Origin: Amycolatopsis thermoflava N1165
Lineage (GTDB): Bacteria; Actinomycetota; Actinomycetes; Mycobacteriales; Pseudonocardiaceae
NCBI RefSeq assembly: GCF_000473265.1
Contig: NZ_KI421511.1
Span: 8,084,151-8,148,150 of the forward strand
DNA length: 64,000 nt
Direction: 5' to 3'
The notes below the pieces were generated by a model that saw only the letters and a list, made by a program, of their open reading frames with translations, ran no database searches and was not told where the DNA came from. Shown here in pieces: positions 57,149 through 64,000 of this stretch (its first letter is position 1; each line of letters opens with the position of its first letter). A program made the position numbers and the translations under genes.

Positions 57149-58314
57149 CACTGTCGGGCAAGGCGGCGATCGCCGGGATCGGCGCGACGGAGTTCTCGAA
57201 GGACTCGGGACGCAGCGAGCTGCGGCTGGCGGCCGAGGCGGTGCGCGCGGCACTGGACGACGCCGGGTTACGGCCGTCCGATGTGGACGGTCTGGTGTCG
57301 TTCACGATGGACGGCAACGCCGAAATCGCGGTGGCGCGGGAGCTGGGCATCCCGGAGCTGACGTTCTTCAGCCGGGTGCACTACGGCGGCGGCGCGGCGG
57401 CGGCGACGGTCCAGCAGGCGGCGATGGCGGTCGCCACCGGGGTGGCCGAGGTGGTGGTGGCGTACCGGGCGTTCAACGAGCGGTCCGGGCACCGGTTCGG
57501 GCAGGTGTCGTCCGCGGCGGCGGGGCAGGTGAACTCCTCCGGGGTGGACAACGCGTTCCACTACCCGATGGGGCTGGCCACGCCCGCGGCCACGGTCGCG
57601 ATGGTGGCGCAGCGGTACCTGTACGAGTACGGCGCGTCGACCGAGGACTTCGGCCGGGTGGCGGTGCTGGACCGCAAGCACGCGGCGACGAACCCGGCAG
57701 CGTGGTTCCACGGCAAGCCGATCACGCTGGCGGAGCACCAGGCGTCGCGGTGGATCGCCGAACCGCTGCGGTTGCTGGACTGCTGCCAGGAGTCCGACGG
57801 CGGGGTCGCGCTGGTGATCACGAGCGCCGCGCGGGCACGCGACCTGCGCCACCCGCCCGCGGTGATCGCCGCGGCGGCGCAGGGGAGCGGGCCGGACCAG
57901 TACATCATGACCAGCTACTACCGGGACGAGCTCGCGGGCCTGCCGGAGATGGGCGTGGTCGCGCGGCAGCTGTGGGCGCAGGCCGGCGCGGGGCCGTCCG
58001 ACATGGACGTCGCGGTGCTCTACGACCACTTCACGCCGTACGTGCTGATGCAGCTGGAGGAGCTGGGGTTCTGCGGCCGCGGCGAGGCGCCCGGTTTCGT
58101 GGCGTCCGGAGCGCTCGAACTGGACGGCTCGCTGCCGCTGAACCCGCACGGCGGCCAGCTCGGCGAGGCGTACATCCACGGGATGAACGGCATCGCGGAG
58201 GGGGTGCGCCAGATCCGCGGCACGTCGTGCAACCAGGTGCCGTCGGTGTCGCACGTGCTGGTGACGGCCGGTACCGGCGTGCCGACCAGCGGGCTGGTGC
58301 TGGCTCAGTCGTAG
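57145..58314 (+). CDS. ltp2: Steroid side-chain retro-aldolase Ltp2 (thiolase fold)
   Basis: A 389-residue thiolase-superfamily protein. In mycobacteria Ltp2, bound to ChsH2, cleaves 17-hydroxy-3-oxo-pregnene-carboxyl-CoA to androstenedione and propionyl-CoA, ending side-chain removal. It begins KAAIAGIGATEFSKDSGRSE, has VAVLYDHFTPYVLMQLEELG with a candidate active-site Tyr, and ends NPHGGQLGEAYIHGMNGIAE then TSCNQVPSVSHVLVTAGTG. The propionyl-CoA released would feed methylmalonyl metabolism. It is the last gene of the operon; its end overlaps a small minus-strand peptide gene. Confidence 0.92.
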   Translation: MTLSGKAAIAGIGATEFSKDSGRSELRLAAEAVRAALDDAGLRPSDVDGLVSFTMDGNAEIAVARELGIPELTFFSRVHYGGGAAAATVQQAAMAVATGVAEVVVAYRAFNERSGHRFGQVSSAAAGQVNSSGVDNAFHYPMGLATPAATVAMVAQRYLYEYGASTEDFGRVAVLDRKHAATNPAAWFHGKPITLAEHQASRWIAEPLRLLDCCQESDGGVALVITSAARARDLRHPPAVIAAAAQGSGPDQYIMTSYYRDELAGLPEMGVVARQLWAQAGAGPSDMDVAVLYDHFTPYVLMQLEELGFCGRGEAPGFVASGALELDGSLPLNPHGGQLGEAYIHGMNGIAEGVRQIRGTSCNQVPSVSHVLVTAGTGVPTSGLVLAQS

Positions 58315-58409
58315 CCGCGGATGAGGTGGCTCTCGTCGTCCACCAGGTCGGTGGTGTCGAGGGTGTCCTCGATGACGGATTGGTCGGTGATCGGTTCGGT
58401 GGCCGGCAT
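58305..58409 (-). CDS. Small acidic peptide of 34 residues, unknown
   Basis: Begins MPATEPITDQSVIEDTLDTT and ends DDESHLIRGYD. It has about ten Asp/Glu residues, no Cys, no hydrophobic segment and a distinct C-terminal HLIRGYD. AGGAAGGA lies upstream of the ATG. Size, acidic leader-like body and a different C-terminal end recall precursors of ribosomally made modified peptides, but no modifying enzyme gene is adjacent, so this is only a possibility. The frame is continuous with that of the upstream membrane-protein relic, so it could also be the C-terminus of a 135-residue fusion read from 58712. The last ten bases overlap the ltp2 3' end. Confidence 0.5.
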   Translation of the reverse strand: MPATEPITDQSVIEDTLDTTDLVDDESHLIRGYD

Positions 58410-58482
58410 CGTCCTTCGTCCTTCCTGACGTCGCCTACGGTGTGTGGTTCCCGTCACAGGGGTGGCGAAACACCGGCGATTT

Positions 58483-58712
58483 TCAGCGGACGGGCACCGG
58501 GATCCAGGCGGGCCAGCGTGGGCCGGCCAGTCGGCGAGCAGTATCGCCAAGATGCGAAGGTCCGGGCCGGGGCCGTTGGGGATGTGGCACGCTCGCGAGT
58601 ACCACCACACGGCGTTCTGCGCCGCGAAGAACCACGCGAACCCGATGAGGGCGTACTGCACCGCGCGAAGGCACCCTCCCGCGCTTCCGCGGGCCGTGTC
58701 GGCTGGCTCCAC
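58483..58712 (-). pseudogene. Internally deleted duplicate of the adjacent membrane protein gene
   Basis: Compared with the gene at 58750-59184, this copy keeps the N-terminal block (YALIGFAWFFAAQNAVWWYS, then RACHIPNGPGPDL) and, in another reading frame, the C-terminal block WPAWIPVPVR with its stop. About 200 bases encoding the middle and the last two membrane segments are missing. The deletion and frame change mean it cannot make the original protein. The N-terminal frame runs on without a stop into the small acidic peptide at 58305-58409. Confidence 0.7.
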
Positions 58713-58749
58713 CTGGTCTCCCCCTTGCGCGTCGCCCGCCAGTCTCGCT

Positions 58750-59184
58750 TCAGTGGAGCGGAACCGGGATCCAGGCGGGCCACCCGTCCGGATGCTCGGA
58801 CCAACAGGACATCTTGGGGCTGTAGGGATCGACGAACACCGGGATGTTGACCACCCAGTAGAGCCAGGTGACCAGCAGGACCACTCCGACCAGCAGCACG
58901 GGCGTCCACCAGCGCAGGCGGGGCCACAACCACCGGTGCAGGCGGTGCACCAGGCGGGCGGCCAGGGCCAAGACCACCAAGTCGATGATCAACGCCAGCA
59001 GGATGCCAAGGTCCGGGCCGGGGCCGTTGGGGATGTGGCACGCCCGCGAGTACCACCACACGGCCTGCTGGGCTGCGAAGAACCAGGCGAACCCAACCAA
59101 GGCGTACAGGAAGGCGCGAAGGCAGCCCCGGGCGAAGTCGGCTTCGAGATCGTCCGCCACTGGCCTCCCGTCCGGCCGGTTCAC
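58750..59184 (-). CDS. Small membrane protein, function unknown
   Basis: A 144-residue protein with three predicted membrane segments (about 26-45, 59-79 and 93-116) and an extracellular or periplasmic C-terminus containing VNIPVFVDPYSPKMSCWSEH and ending WPAWIPVPLH. The conserved-looking loop CHIPNGPGPDL after the first segment is duplicated in the neighbouring relic. I do not recognise the family. It starts with GTG at 59184. Its position between ltp2 and steroid genes may be incidental. Confidence 0.65.
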   Translation of the reverse strand: MNRPDGRPVADDLEADFARGCLRAFLYALVGFAWFFAAQQAVWWYSRACHIPNGPGPDLGILLALIIDLVVLALAARLVHRLHRWLWPRLRWWTPVLLVGVVLLVTWLYWVVNIPVFVDPYSPKMSCWSEHPDGWPAWIPVPLH

Positions 59185-59245
59185 CGGTTGCGCCGTCTCG
59201 CGGTGTGGAATTCACCTCGATGACCTCTAGCGCACACAAGCGTTC

Positions 59246-59815
59246 ATGGGCGAACTTGAGGACGTGCAGATCCCGGTCCTGGTTGCGTGGAGCCTGACGG
59301 TGGCGTTCGCGCTGCTGGCGGTTCCCAGCGTGGTCCGGCTGGTGCGCCTGGACGCCCTCACGACCACCCCGGACACCCGCCAGCAGGACGTCGCCGAGCT
59401 GCTGATGGTCCTGGCGATGCTCGCGATGGTCTCGCCGCTCGGGGGGCCCATTCCGGCGGCCGGGTGGCAGGCCATCCTGGTCCTCACCGCCGGCTGGTTC
59501 CTGGTCGCCGCGCTGCGGGGGCGCCGGTGCTGCGCCATGCACCACCTCGTGTCCGCCGCGGCGATGCTGTACATGATCACCGCGATGCCCGGCCACCACG
59601 ACGGGCCCTGGATGGCGATGACATCCGGCCGGCTCGCCTGGCCCGTGCTGGCGCTGGCCGCCATCGGCTACTTCGCCGTCGACAGCGTCCGCTCCGGCAT
59701 CCTCGGCGCGCGCTGGGCCCGCACCGAGAGCCTGCGCGACCACCGCGCGGTCCGCCAGGTCTGCCGCGCCCTGATGGGCGTCGGCATGGCGTACATGCTG
59801 GTCAGCGGCTTGTGA
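59246..59815 (+). CDS. DUF5134 multi-pass membrane protein
   Basis: A 189-residue protein with about five hydrophobic segments (for example VLVAWSLTVAFALLAVPSVV, QAILVLTAGWFLVAALRG and AWPVLALAAIGYFAV) and His/Met-rich loops (CCAMHHLVSAAAMLYMITAM then PGHHDGP). This Met/His-rich pattern is typical of actinobacterial DUF5134 proteins; metal handling has been suggested for such loops but is unproven. It is divergent from the small membrane protein gene and convergent, with a 14-base overlap, with the hydratase gene. Confidence 0.75.
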   Translation: MGELEDVQIPVLVAWSLTVAFALLAVPSVVRLVRLDALTTTPDTRQQDVAELLMVLAMLAMVSPLGGPIPAAGWQAILVLTAGWFLVAALRGRRCCAMHHLVSAAAMLYMITAMPGHHDGPWMAMTSGRLAWPVLALAAIGYFAVDSVRSGILGARWARTESLRDHRAVRQVCRALMGVGMAYMLVSGL

Positions 59816-60659
59816 GCAGCGCGTCCGCCAGCACCGGCGCGTCCCGCTCCACGGCCGTCGTCGTCAGCGCCAGGCCCTCGTCCGTCCGCCACACCCGCGT
59901 CCGCAACGTCTCCCCGGGCAGCACGATCCCCGCGAACCGCGCGGAGAACGACCCGACGCGCGTGACGTCGGCGTCCAGCATGGCGTCCGTGACGGCCTTG
60001 GCGACCATCCCGTACGTGCACAGCCCGTGCAGGATCGGCGCCTCGAACCCCGCCGACCGGGCGAACTCCGGGTCGATGTGCAGCGGGTTCCGGTCGCCGC
60101 ACAGCCGGTAGATCAGCGCCTGCTGCGGCAGCGTCGGCGTGTCGATCACCGCGTCCGGCTCCCGGTCCGGCAGTTCGACACGCGAGGAAGAACCCCGCGA
60201 ACCACCGAACCCGCCCTCGCCGCGGGCGAAGATGCTCGACCGCGCCGTCCACAACGGCGCCCCGTCCGTCGACACCACCGACGTCTCGTTGACGATCACC
60301 GCCGCCTTGCCCTTGTCCAGCACGTCCACGATCCGCGTCCGCGCGACCGCCTTGCCCTCGACCGGGATCGGCCGGTGCACGGTCACCGCCTGCGTCCCGT
60401 GCACCACCTTCGCCAGATCGACCTCGATGCCGGGGAACGACACCGCGGGCGGCTCGTAGATGCGCAGGTTCGCCGCCACCGTCGCGAACGTCGGCAGCAC
60501 CCGCAGGTCCCGCTCGTAGGTGTAGCGCAGCTCCCGCGGATCGGCCGGCCGGGCGCCCGCGCCCAGCGCCAGGTGGTAGAGCAGCACGTCGGACGGCGTC
60601 CAGGCGAACGTCAGCTCGTCGAGCTCGGCACCGATGGCGACGTCGGGATCGATGGGCAA
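59802..60659 (-). CDS. MaoC-type enoyl-CoA hydratase, steroid side chain (Rv3538-like)
   Basis: A 285-residue double hot-dog hydratase 2. It begins PIDPDVAIGAELDELTFAWT, and the second domain has the catalytic motif YRLCGDRNPLHIDPEFARSA (Asp and His) followed by ILHGLCTYGMVAKAVTDA. This is the pattern of the MaoC hydratase encoded in mycobacterial steroid loci (Rv3538, ChsH3), acting on sterol side-chain enoyl-CoA. TTG at 60659 is chosen because AGGAG lies eight bases upstream and it restores the family N-terminus. It begins 11 bases after kshB in the same operon. Confidence 0.88.
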   Translation of the reverse strand: MPIDPDVAIGAELDELTFAWTPSDVLLYHLALGAGARPADPRELRYTYERDLRVLPTFATVAANLRIYEPPAVSFPGIEVDLAKVVHGTQAVTVHRPIPVEGKAVARTRIVDVLDKGKAAVIVNETSVVSTDGAPLWTARSSIFARGEGGFGGSRGSSSRVELPDREPDAVIDTPTLPQQALIYRLCGDRNPLHIDPEFARSAGFEAPILHGLCTYGMVAKAVTDAMLDADVTRVGSFSARFAGIVLPGETLRTRVWRTDEGLALTTTAVERDAPVLADALLTSR

Positions 60660-60670
60660 CGCGACAACTC

Positions 60671-61684
60671 CTACTCGTAGGTGACCGACACCTCGTCGGT
60701 CAACGGTACCGACTGGCACGCCAGCACGATGCCGTCGGCGATGTCCTCGGAATCGAGGACCTCGTTGTTCAGCATCTTCACCTCGCCGGAGACGATCCGG
60801 CACGCGCACGCGCTGCACTGGCCCTCACGGCACGAGTACGGCGCGTCCAGCCCGCGGGCCAGCAGGAAGTCCAGCAGTTTCTCCTGCCGCGGCCAGGTGA
60901 ACGAGTGCTGCGAGCCGTCCAGATCGACGGACAGCGCGGTCGTCCCGGCCTCCTCCGAAGCTGCGGCGGCAGCCTTGTCCTCGAACGGATTGCCGCCCAG
61001 CGACACGAACCGCTCCAGGTGGATCCGCTTGCGCGGCATCCCGAGGTCCTTCAACGCCTGCTTCCCGGCCGCCATGAACGCCTCGGGCCCGCACACGAAC
61101 GCCTCGAACTCCGCGTACGGCCGGACCAGCTCACGCAGCTGCGTCACCGACGGCAGGCCCTGCACGCTTTCCAGCCAGTGCACCAGAACCAGCCGCTCCG
61201 GATGCTCCCGCGCCAGCGCGGCCAGCTCGGACGCGAAGATCACCGACGAGGAGTCCCGGTTCGCGTACACCAGCACGATCCGCCCGCCGCCGGAGGCCAG
61301 CGCGGACTTCAGGATCGACATCACCGGCGTGATGCCGCTGCCGCCGGCCATCAACAGCAGGTCGGCGTCCAGCGATTCGGGCGTGAACACCCCAGCCGGG
61401 GCCAGGACGTCCACAGTGGAACCGGCGGAGACGTTGTCGCACAACCAGTTCGACCCGTACCCGCCCTCGGTGCGTTTCACCGTCACCTTGAGCTGCGAGC
61501 CCTCGTGCGGAGCGCTGGACAACGAGTAGCACCGCGCCGCCTCACCCGCGCGCAACGTCAGGAACTGCCCGGGCCGGTACGCGAACTTCGAAGCGTGCTC
61601 GGCGGGCACGTCGAACACGATCGACGACGCCTCGGCCGTTTCCGCGATCACCTCGGCGACGGTCAGCGTGTAGCTATCCGGCAT
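60671..61684 (-). CDS. kshB: 3-ketosteroid 9alpha-hydroxylase reductase KshB
   Basis: The 337-residue electron-transfer component of the Rieske hydroxylase. Domains in order are FAD binding (RCYSLSSAPHEGSQLKVTVK), NAD binding (LLLMAGGSGITPVMSILKSA, FEAFVCGPEAFM) and a C-terminal plant-type [2Fe-2S] ferredoxin (DAPYSCREGQCSACACRIVS, then IVLACQSVPL: four Cys ligands). It passes NADH electrons to KshA for 9alpha-hydroxylation, which opens ring B together with KstD. It overlaps the upstream small CxxC gene by 11 bases. Confidence 0.95.
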   Translation of the reverse strand: MPDSYTLTVAEVIAETAEASSIVFDVPAEHASKFAYRPGQFLTLRAGEAARCYSLSSAPHEGSQLKVTVKRTEGGYGSNWLCDNVSAGSTVDVLAPAGVFTPESLDADLLLMAGGSGITPVMSILKSALASGGGRIVLVYANRDSSSVIFASELAALAREHPERLVLVHWLESVQGLPSVTQLRELVRPYAEFEAFVCGPEAFMAAGKQALKDLGMPRKRIHLERFVSLGGNPFEDKAAAAASEEAGTTALSVDLDGSQHSFTWPRQEKLLDFLLARGLDAPYSCREGQCSACACRIVSGEVKMLNNEVLDSEDIADGIVLACQSVPLTDEVSVTYE

Positions 61685-61940
61685 CGAGAACCCCGAACTC
61701 CCCGTCCCGCACCGCCGCGTCGATGCTGTCCACCAGCTTCGGGCAGGTGTCCAGCAACGCGGTGTTGCGCCCTTCGGCGACCTCCTGCGCGAACACCGGG
61801 CAGCTGCCCGCGTCGGTCGTCCACTGGATGCTGGTGTGCTTGACGCTGTTCTTCTTCACCAGCACCCGCGTGCCGCACGACGCGCACGCGTGCGGCCGCA
61901 GGCCGCCGGCCAGGAACTCGGTGCGCTCGGCGGTCGTCAT
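61674..61940 (-). CDS. Small CxxC protein between kshA and kshB
   Basis: An 88-residue protein with a zinc-ribbon-like start (HACASCGTRVLVKKNSVKHT) and two further cysteines (DAGSCPVFAQEV and LLDTCPKLVD). It resembles neither ferredoxin nor Rieske proteins. The gene overlaps kshA by four bases (ATGA) and kshB by 11, so all three are translated together. A role in assembling or protecting the Ksh iron-sulfur system, or as a structural subunit, is plausible but unproven. Confidence 0.75.
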   Translation of the reverse strand: MTTAERTEFLAGGLRPHACASCGTRVLVKKNSVKHTSIQWTTDAGSCPVFAQEVAEGRNTALLDTCPKLVDSIDAAVRDGEFGVLDAG

Positions 61941-63073
61941 CCCGCGACCCCCGCCTCCTGCTGACGGGCCAGGTTCTCGGCCACCTCCCGCGCCCACACC
62001 TCGTTGGCCTTGGTGGTGTCCACCTCGAACTCGAAGCGCCGCGTCATGTCCTCGGTGACCTCCTCGACGTCCACGTAGAACTGCTCGTACCAGCGGCGCA
62101 GCTGGTAGACCGGGCCGTCCTCCTCGCACAGCAGCGGGTTGTCGATGCGGGTCTTGTTCTTCCAGATCTCCACGTCCTGCAGGAAACCCACGCCGATGCT
62201 CTTGGCGAACTTGCCCGCGATCTTGTCCGCCTGCTCGTCCGACACGCCCGGCAGCTTCTTCACGCTCACCCCCCACTGCAGCACGAACGAGGTCGGCGTC
62301 ACCGGGTAGTGGCAGTTGATCAGCACGTTCTCGATCTCGAAGCCCTTGTACGTGTTGAGCAGCGTGTTGATCATGTACGACGGCCCGAAGTACGAGGCCT
62401 CGGAGCGCAGCAGGTTGTCCTCGCCGCCGTAGTTGGACGCCATCCCGACGTCCGGCCGCCCCTTGGTGTTGAGGTACTGCGTGGCGATGTGGCCCTCGAA
62501 CACGTTCTTGAAGTACGTCGGGAACGCGTAGTGGATGTAGAAGAAGTGGGCCATGTCGACCATGTTGTCGATGATCTCGCGGCAGTTGGACCCCTCGATC
62601 AGCACCGAGTCCCAGGTCCAGTTGCTCCACTCGCCGCTGAAGATGCCGTCGATGCGGGGGATCACGACGTCCGGCGGGGGCGGGTTGCCCTGCGGGTCGT
62701 GCCACACGAACAGTTGCTTGTTCTCCTCCAGCGTGATCCACGAGCGCGTGCGGGCCCGCAGCGGAACCCGTTTGGCGTAGGGGATCGACACGCACTTGCC
62801 GTTGCCGCCCCAGCGCCAGTCGTGGAACGGGCAGGCCACCTCGTTGCCCTTGACGCTGCCCTGGCTCAGGTCGCCGCCCATGTGGCGGCAGTACGCGTCC
62901 AGGACGTTCAGCTTGCCGTCCTCGCCTGCGAACACCACGAGCTTGGTGCCGAACGCGTTGACGGCGTGCGGTTTCCCGTCGCGGAACGTCTCGGCCAGCC
63001 CCAGGCAGTGCCAGCCGCGCGCGAACCGCGCCGGCGGCGCACCCGCGTCGATCGTGCGGACTTCAGTCATCAT
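61937..63073 (-). CDS. kshA: 3-ketosteroid 9alpha-hydroxylase oxygenase KshA
   Basis: Rieske non-haem iron oxygenase of 378 residues that hydroxylates C9 of 4-ene-3-oxosteroids. The Rieske cluster ligands are in DAYCRHMGGDL and ACPFHDWRWGG (Cys-x-His ... Cys-x2-His). The mononuclear iron site is in EIIDNMVDMAHFFYIHYAFP, with two His and further acidic residues. TSFVLQWGVSVKKLPG and RRWYEQFYVDVEEVTEDMTR complete the KshA pattern. Two adjacent ATGs exist: 63073 overlaps the kstD stop, and 63070 has better spacing (six bases) from GGAGG. The start is therefore uncertain by one codon. Confidence 0.96.
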   Translation of the reverse strand: MMTEVRTIDAGAPPARFARGWHCLGLAETFRDGKPHAVNAFGTKLVVFAGEDGKLNVLDAYCRHMGGDLSQGSVKGNEVACPFHDWRWGGNGKCVSIPYAKRVPLRARTRSWITLEENKQLFVWHDPQGNPPPPDVVIPRIDGIFSGEWSNWTWDSVLIEGSNCREIIDNMVDMAHFFYIHYAFPTYFKNVFEGHIATQYLNTKGRPDVGMASNYGGEDNLLRSEASYFGPSYMINTLLNTYKGFEIENVLINCHYPVTPTSFVLQWGVSVKKLPGVSDEQADKIAGKFAKSIGVGFLQDVEIWKNKTRIDNPLLCEEDGPVYQLRRWYEQFYVDVEEVTEDMTRRFEFEVDTTKANEVWAREVAENLARQQEAGVAG

Positions 63074-64000
63074 CGACCTCCAGTGCGATTCTGGGTGGCC
63101 AGGTGGCGTGAGGCAAGGAACCCGAAGACCATCGCCGGGCCGATCGTGGCGCCCGGCCCGGCGTAGGTGTGTCCCATGACTGCGGCGCTGGTGTTCCCGG
63201 CCGCGTACAACCCGGGGATCACCGACCCGTCCTCGCGCAGCACGCGGGCGTGGGTGTCGGTGCGCAGCCCGCCCTTGGTGCCCAGGTCACCGGGCACGAT
63301 CTTGACCGCGTAGAACGGGGCCTTGTCGAGCGGGCCGAGGCTGGGGTTCGGCTTGTGGCGGGGGTCGCCGTAGTAGTGGTCGTAGGCGCTCTGCCCGCGC
63401 CGGAAGTCCTCGTCGACGCCGCGCCGGGCGAAGCCGTTGAACCGCTCGACGGTCGATTCCAGGGCGGCGGTCGGCACCTCGATCCGGGCGGCCAGTTCGC
63501 CCAGGGTGGGCGCCTTGGCCACGATCCCGGCCTTGAACCAGCGGCCGGGCAGCTTCTGCCGCGGCCCGACGCCGGTGAACATGTACCGGTCGCGGTAGCG
63601 CTGGTCGAAGATCAGCCAGGTGGGGATGTTCTCGCCGGGCCCGTCGCCCGGTCCGTACATCGCGTGCACGGCCTCGACGTAGGGCGCGGACTCGTTGACG
63701 AACCGCTCGCCGCGCGCGTTGACCAGGATGCAACCCGGCCGCGACCGTTCGGCGAGGGCGAACCACGGCCCGCCGGTCAGCGGGATCGTCGGGCCCCACC
63801 AGGCGTCGTCCATCAGCGCGACCGACGCGCCGAGCTTGAGCCCGGCCAGGATCGCGTCGCCGGTGTTGGCCTTCGCGCCGACGGTCCACTCGGTGCCGAT
63901 GGGGCTGCGTTGATACTTCGCGCGCATCTCCTCGTTGTGCTCGAACCCGCCCGCGGCGAGCACGACCCCCAGGCGCGCCCGCACGGTCTCCTCGCGCCCG
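63070..64000 (-). CDS. kstD: 3-ketosteroid delta1-dehydrogenase, partial (N-terminus beyond window)
   Basis: The C-terminal 309 or so residues of an FAD-dependent dehydrogenase that introduces the C1-C2 double bond in ring A. Visible blocks are GVVLAAGGFEHNEEMRAKYQ, LVNARGERFVNESAPYVEAV and the closing YAAGNTSAAVMGHTYAGPGA then TIGPAMVFGFLASRHLA, the flavin-contact region of the KstD family. The dinucleotide-binding N-terminus lies beyond base 64000. Its stop overlaps the kshA start, so KstD and KshA, whose combined action breaks ring B, are made from one transcript. Several KstD paralogues with different specificity usually coexist, so the exact isoform is open. Confidence 0.9.
   Translation of the reverse strand, partial: GREETVRARLGVVLAAGGFEHNEEMRAKYQRSPIGTEWTVGAKANTGDAILAGLKLGASVALMDDAWWGPTIPLTGGPWFALAERSRPGCILVNARGERFVNESAPYVEAVHAMYGPGDGPGENIPTWLIFDQRYRDRYMFTGVGPRQKLPGRWFKAGIVAKAPTLGELAARIEVPTAALESTVERFNGFARRGVDEDFRRGQSAYDHYYGDPRHKPNPSLGPLDKAPFYAVKIVPGDLGTKGGLRTDTHARVLREDGSVIPGLYAAGNTSAAVMGHTYAGPGATIGPAMVFGFLASRHLATQNRTGGR

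Overview
This is high-GC actinobacterial chromosome. The best fit is Amycolatopsis or another Pseudonocardiaceae genus. That is an inference from many GTG/TTG starts, a conservon, an XRE/DUF397 regulator pair, a phosphofructokinase carrying the PPi-type residues known from Amycolatopsis methanolica, and a mycobacteria/Rhodococcus-like steroid catabolic region. I see no transposase, integrase, tRNA or rRNA gene, or CRISPR array. The window reads as ordinary chromosome.

Layout. 1-10.5 kb: aromatic and central carbon metabolism (DAHP synthase, PPi-type phosphofructokinase, pyruvate kinase, TesB thioesterase), a secreted GH18 chitinase behind DasR-like sites, small DUF proteins, and an XRE/DUF397 pair. 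10.5-14.2 kb: a large LuxR-type (LAL) regulator, then about 640 bp of repeat-rich non-coding DNA. 14.2-19 kb: an aldehyde dehydrogenase, and a TetR regulator divergent from an acyl-CoA dehydrogenase/CoA racemase pair. 19-22 kb: small membrane proteins and a lytic transglycosylase. 21.9-26.3 kb (minus strand): DUF485 protein, acetate-type symporter, PLP decarboxylase, AdoMet decarboxylase and aminopropyltransferase, packed like one operon with a complete putrescine-to-spermidine route. 27-33.4 kb: a conservon (cvnABCD) whose sensor kinase has a greatly expanded repeat tail. 33.6-36.8 kb: fused isobutyryl-CoA mutase IcmF. 36.9-42.7 kb: a self-contained fructose PTS operon (fruR-fruK-IIA-IIBC-HPr-EI). 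42.7-45.3 kb: two tandem F420-type luciferase-like oxidoreductases and a beta-lactamase-fold protein.

45.4-64 kb is dominated by steroid degradation: kstR divergent from a FadE34-like dehydrogenase, the igr-like operon chsE1-chsE2-chsH2-chsH1-ltp2 for the last side-chain cycle, and a convergent operon kstD-kshA-(small CxxC protein)-kshB-hydratase for ring opening and side-chain hydration. Two perfect KstR boxes (46162-46175 and 53702-53715) and one near-match (46082-46095) tie these genes to KstR. A SNF2 helicase, an HSL-type esterase and a wax-ester synthase/DGAT lie between them.

Unusual features. (i) Three independent partial tandem gene duplications have left relics beside an intact gene (methyltransferase at 5 kb, fruK at 37.7 kb, membrane protein at 58.6 kb). 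(ii) The CvnA tail is duplicated and expanded. (iii) Two intergenic palindromes, at 1-114 and 13885-14002, share an identical 21-bp apex in opposite orientation. (iv) A 34-residue acidic peptide lies next to one of the relics. Functions are assigned from sequence motifs and gene order only; no database search was run.
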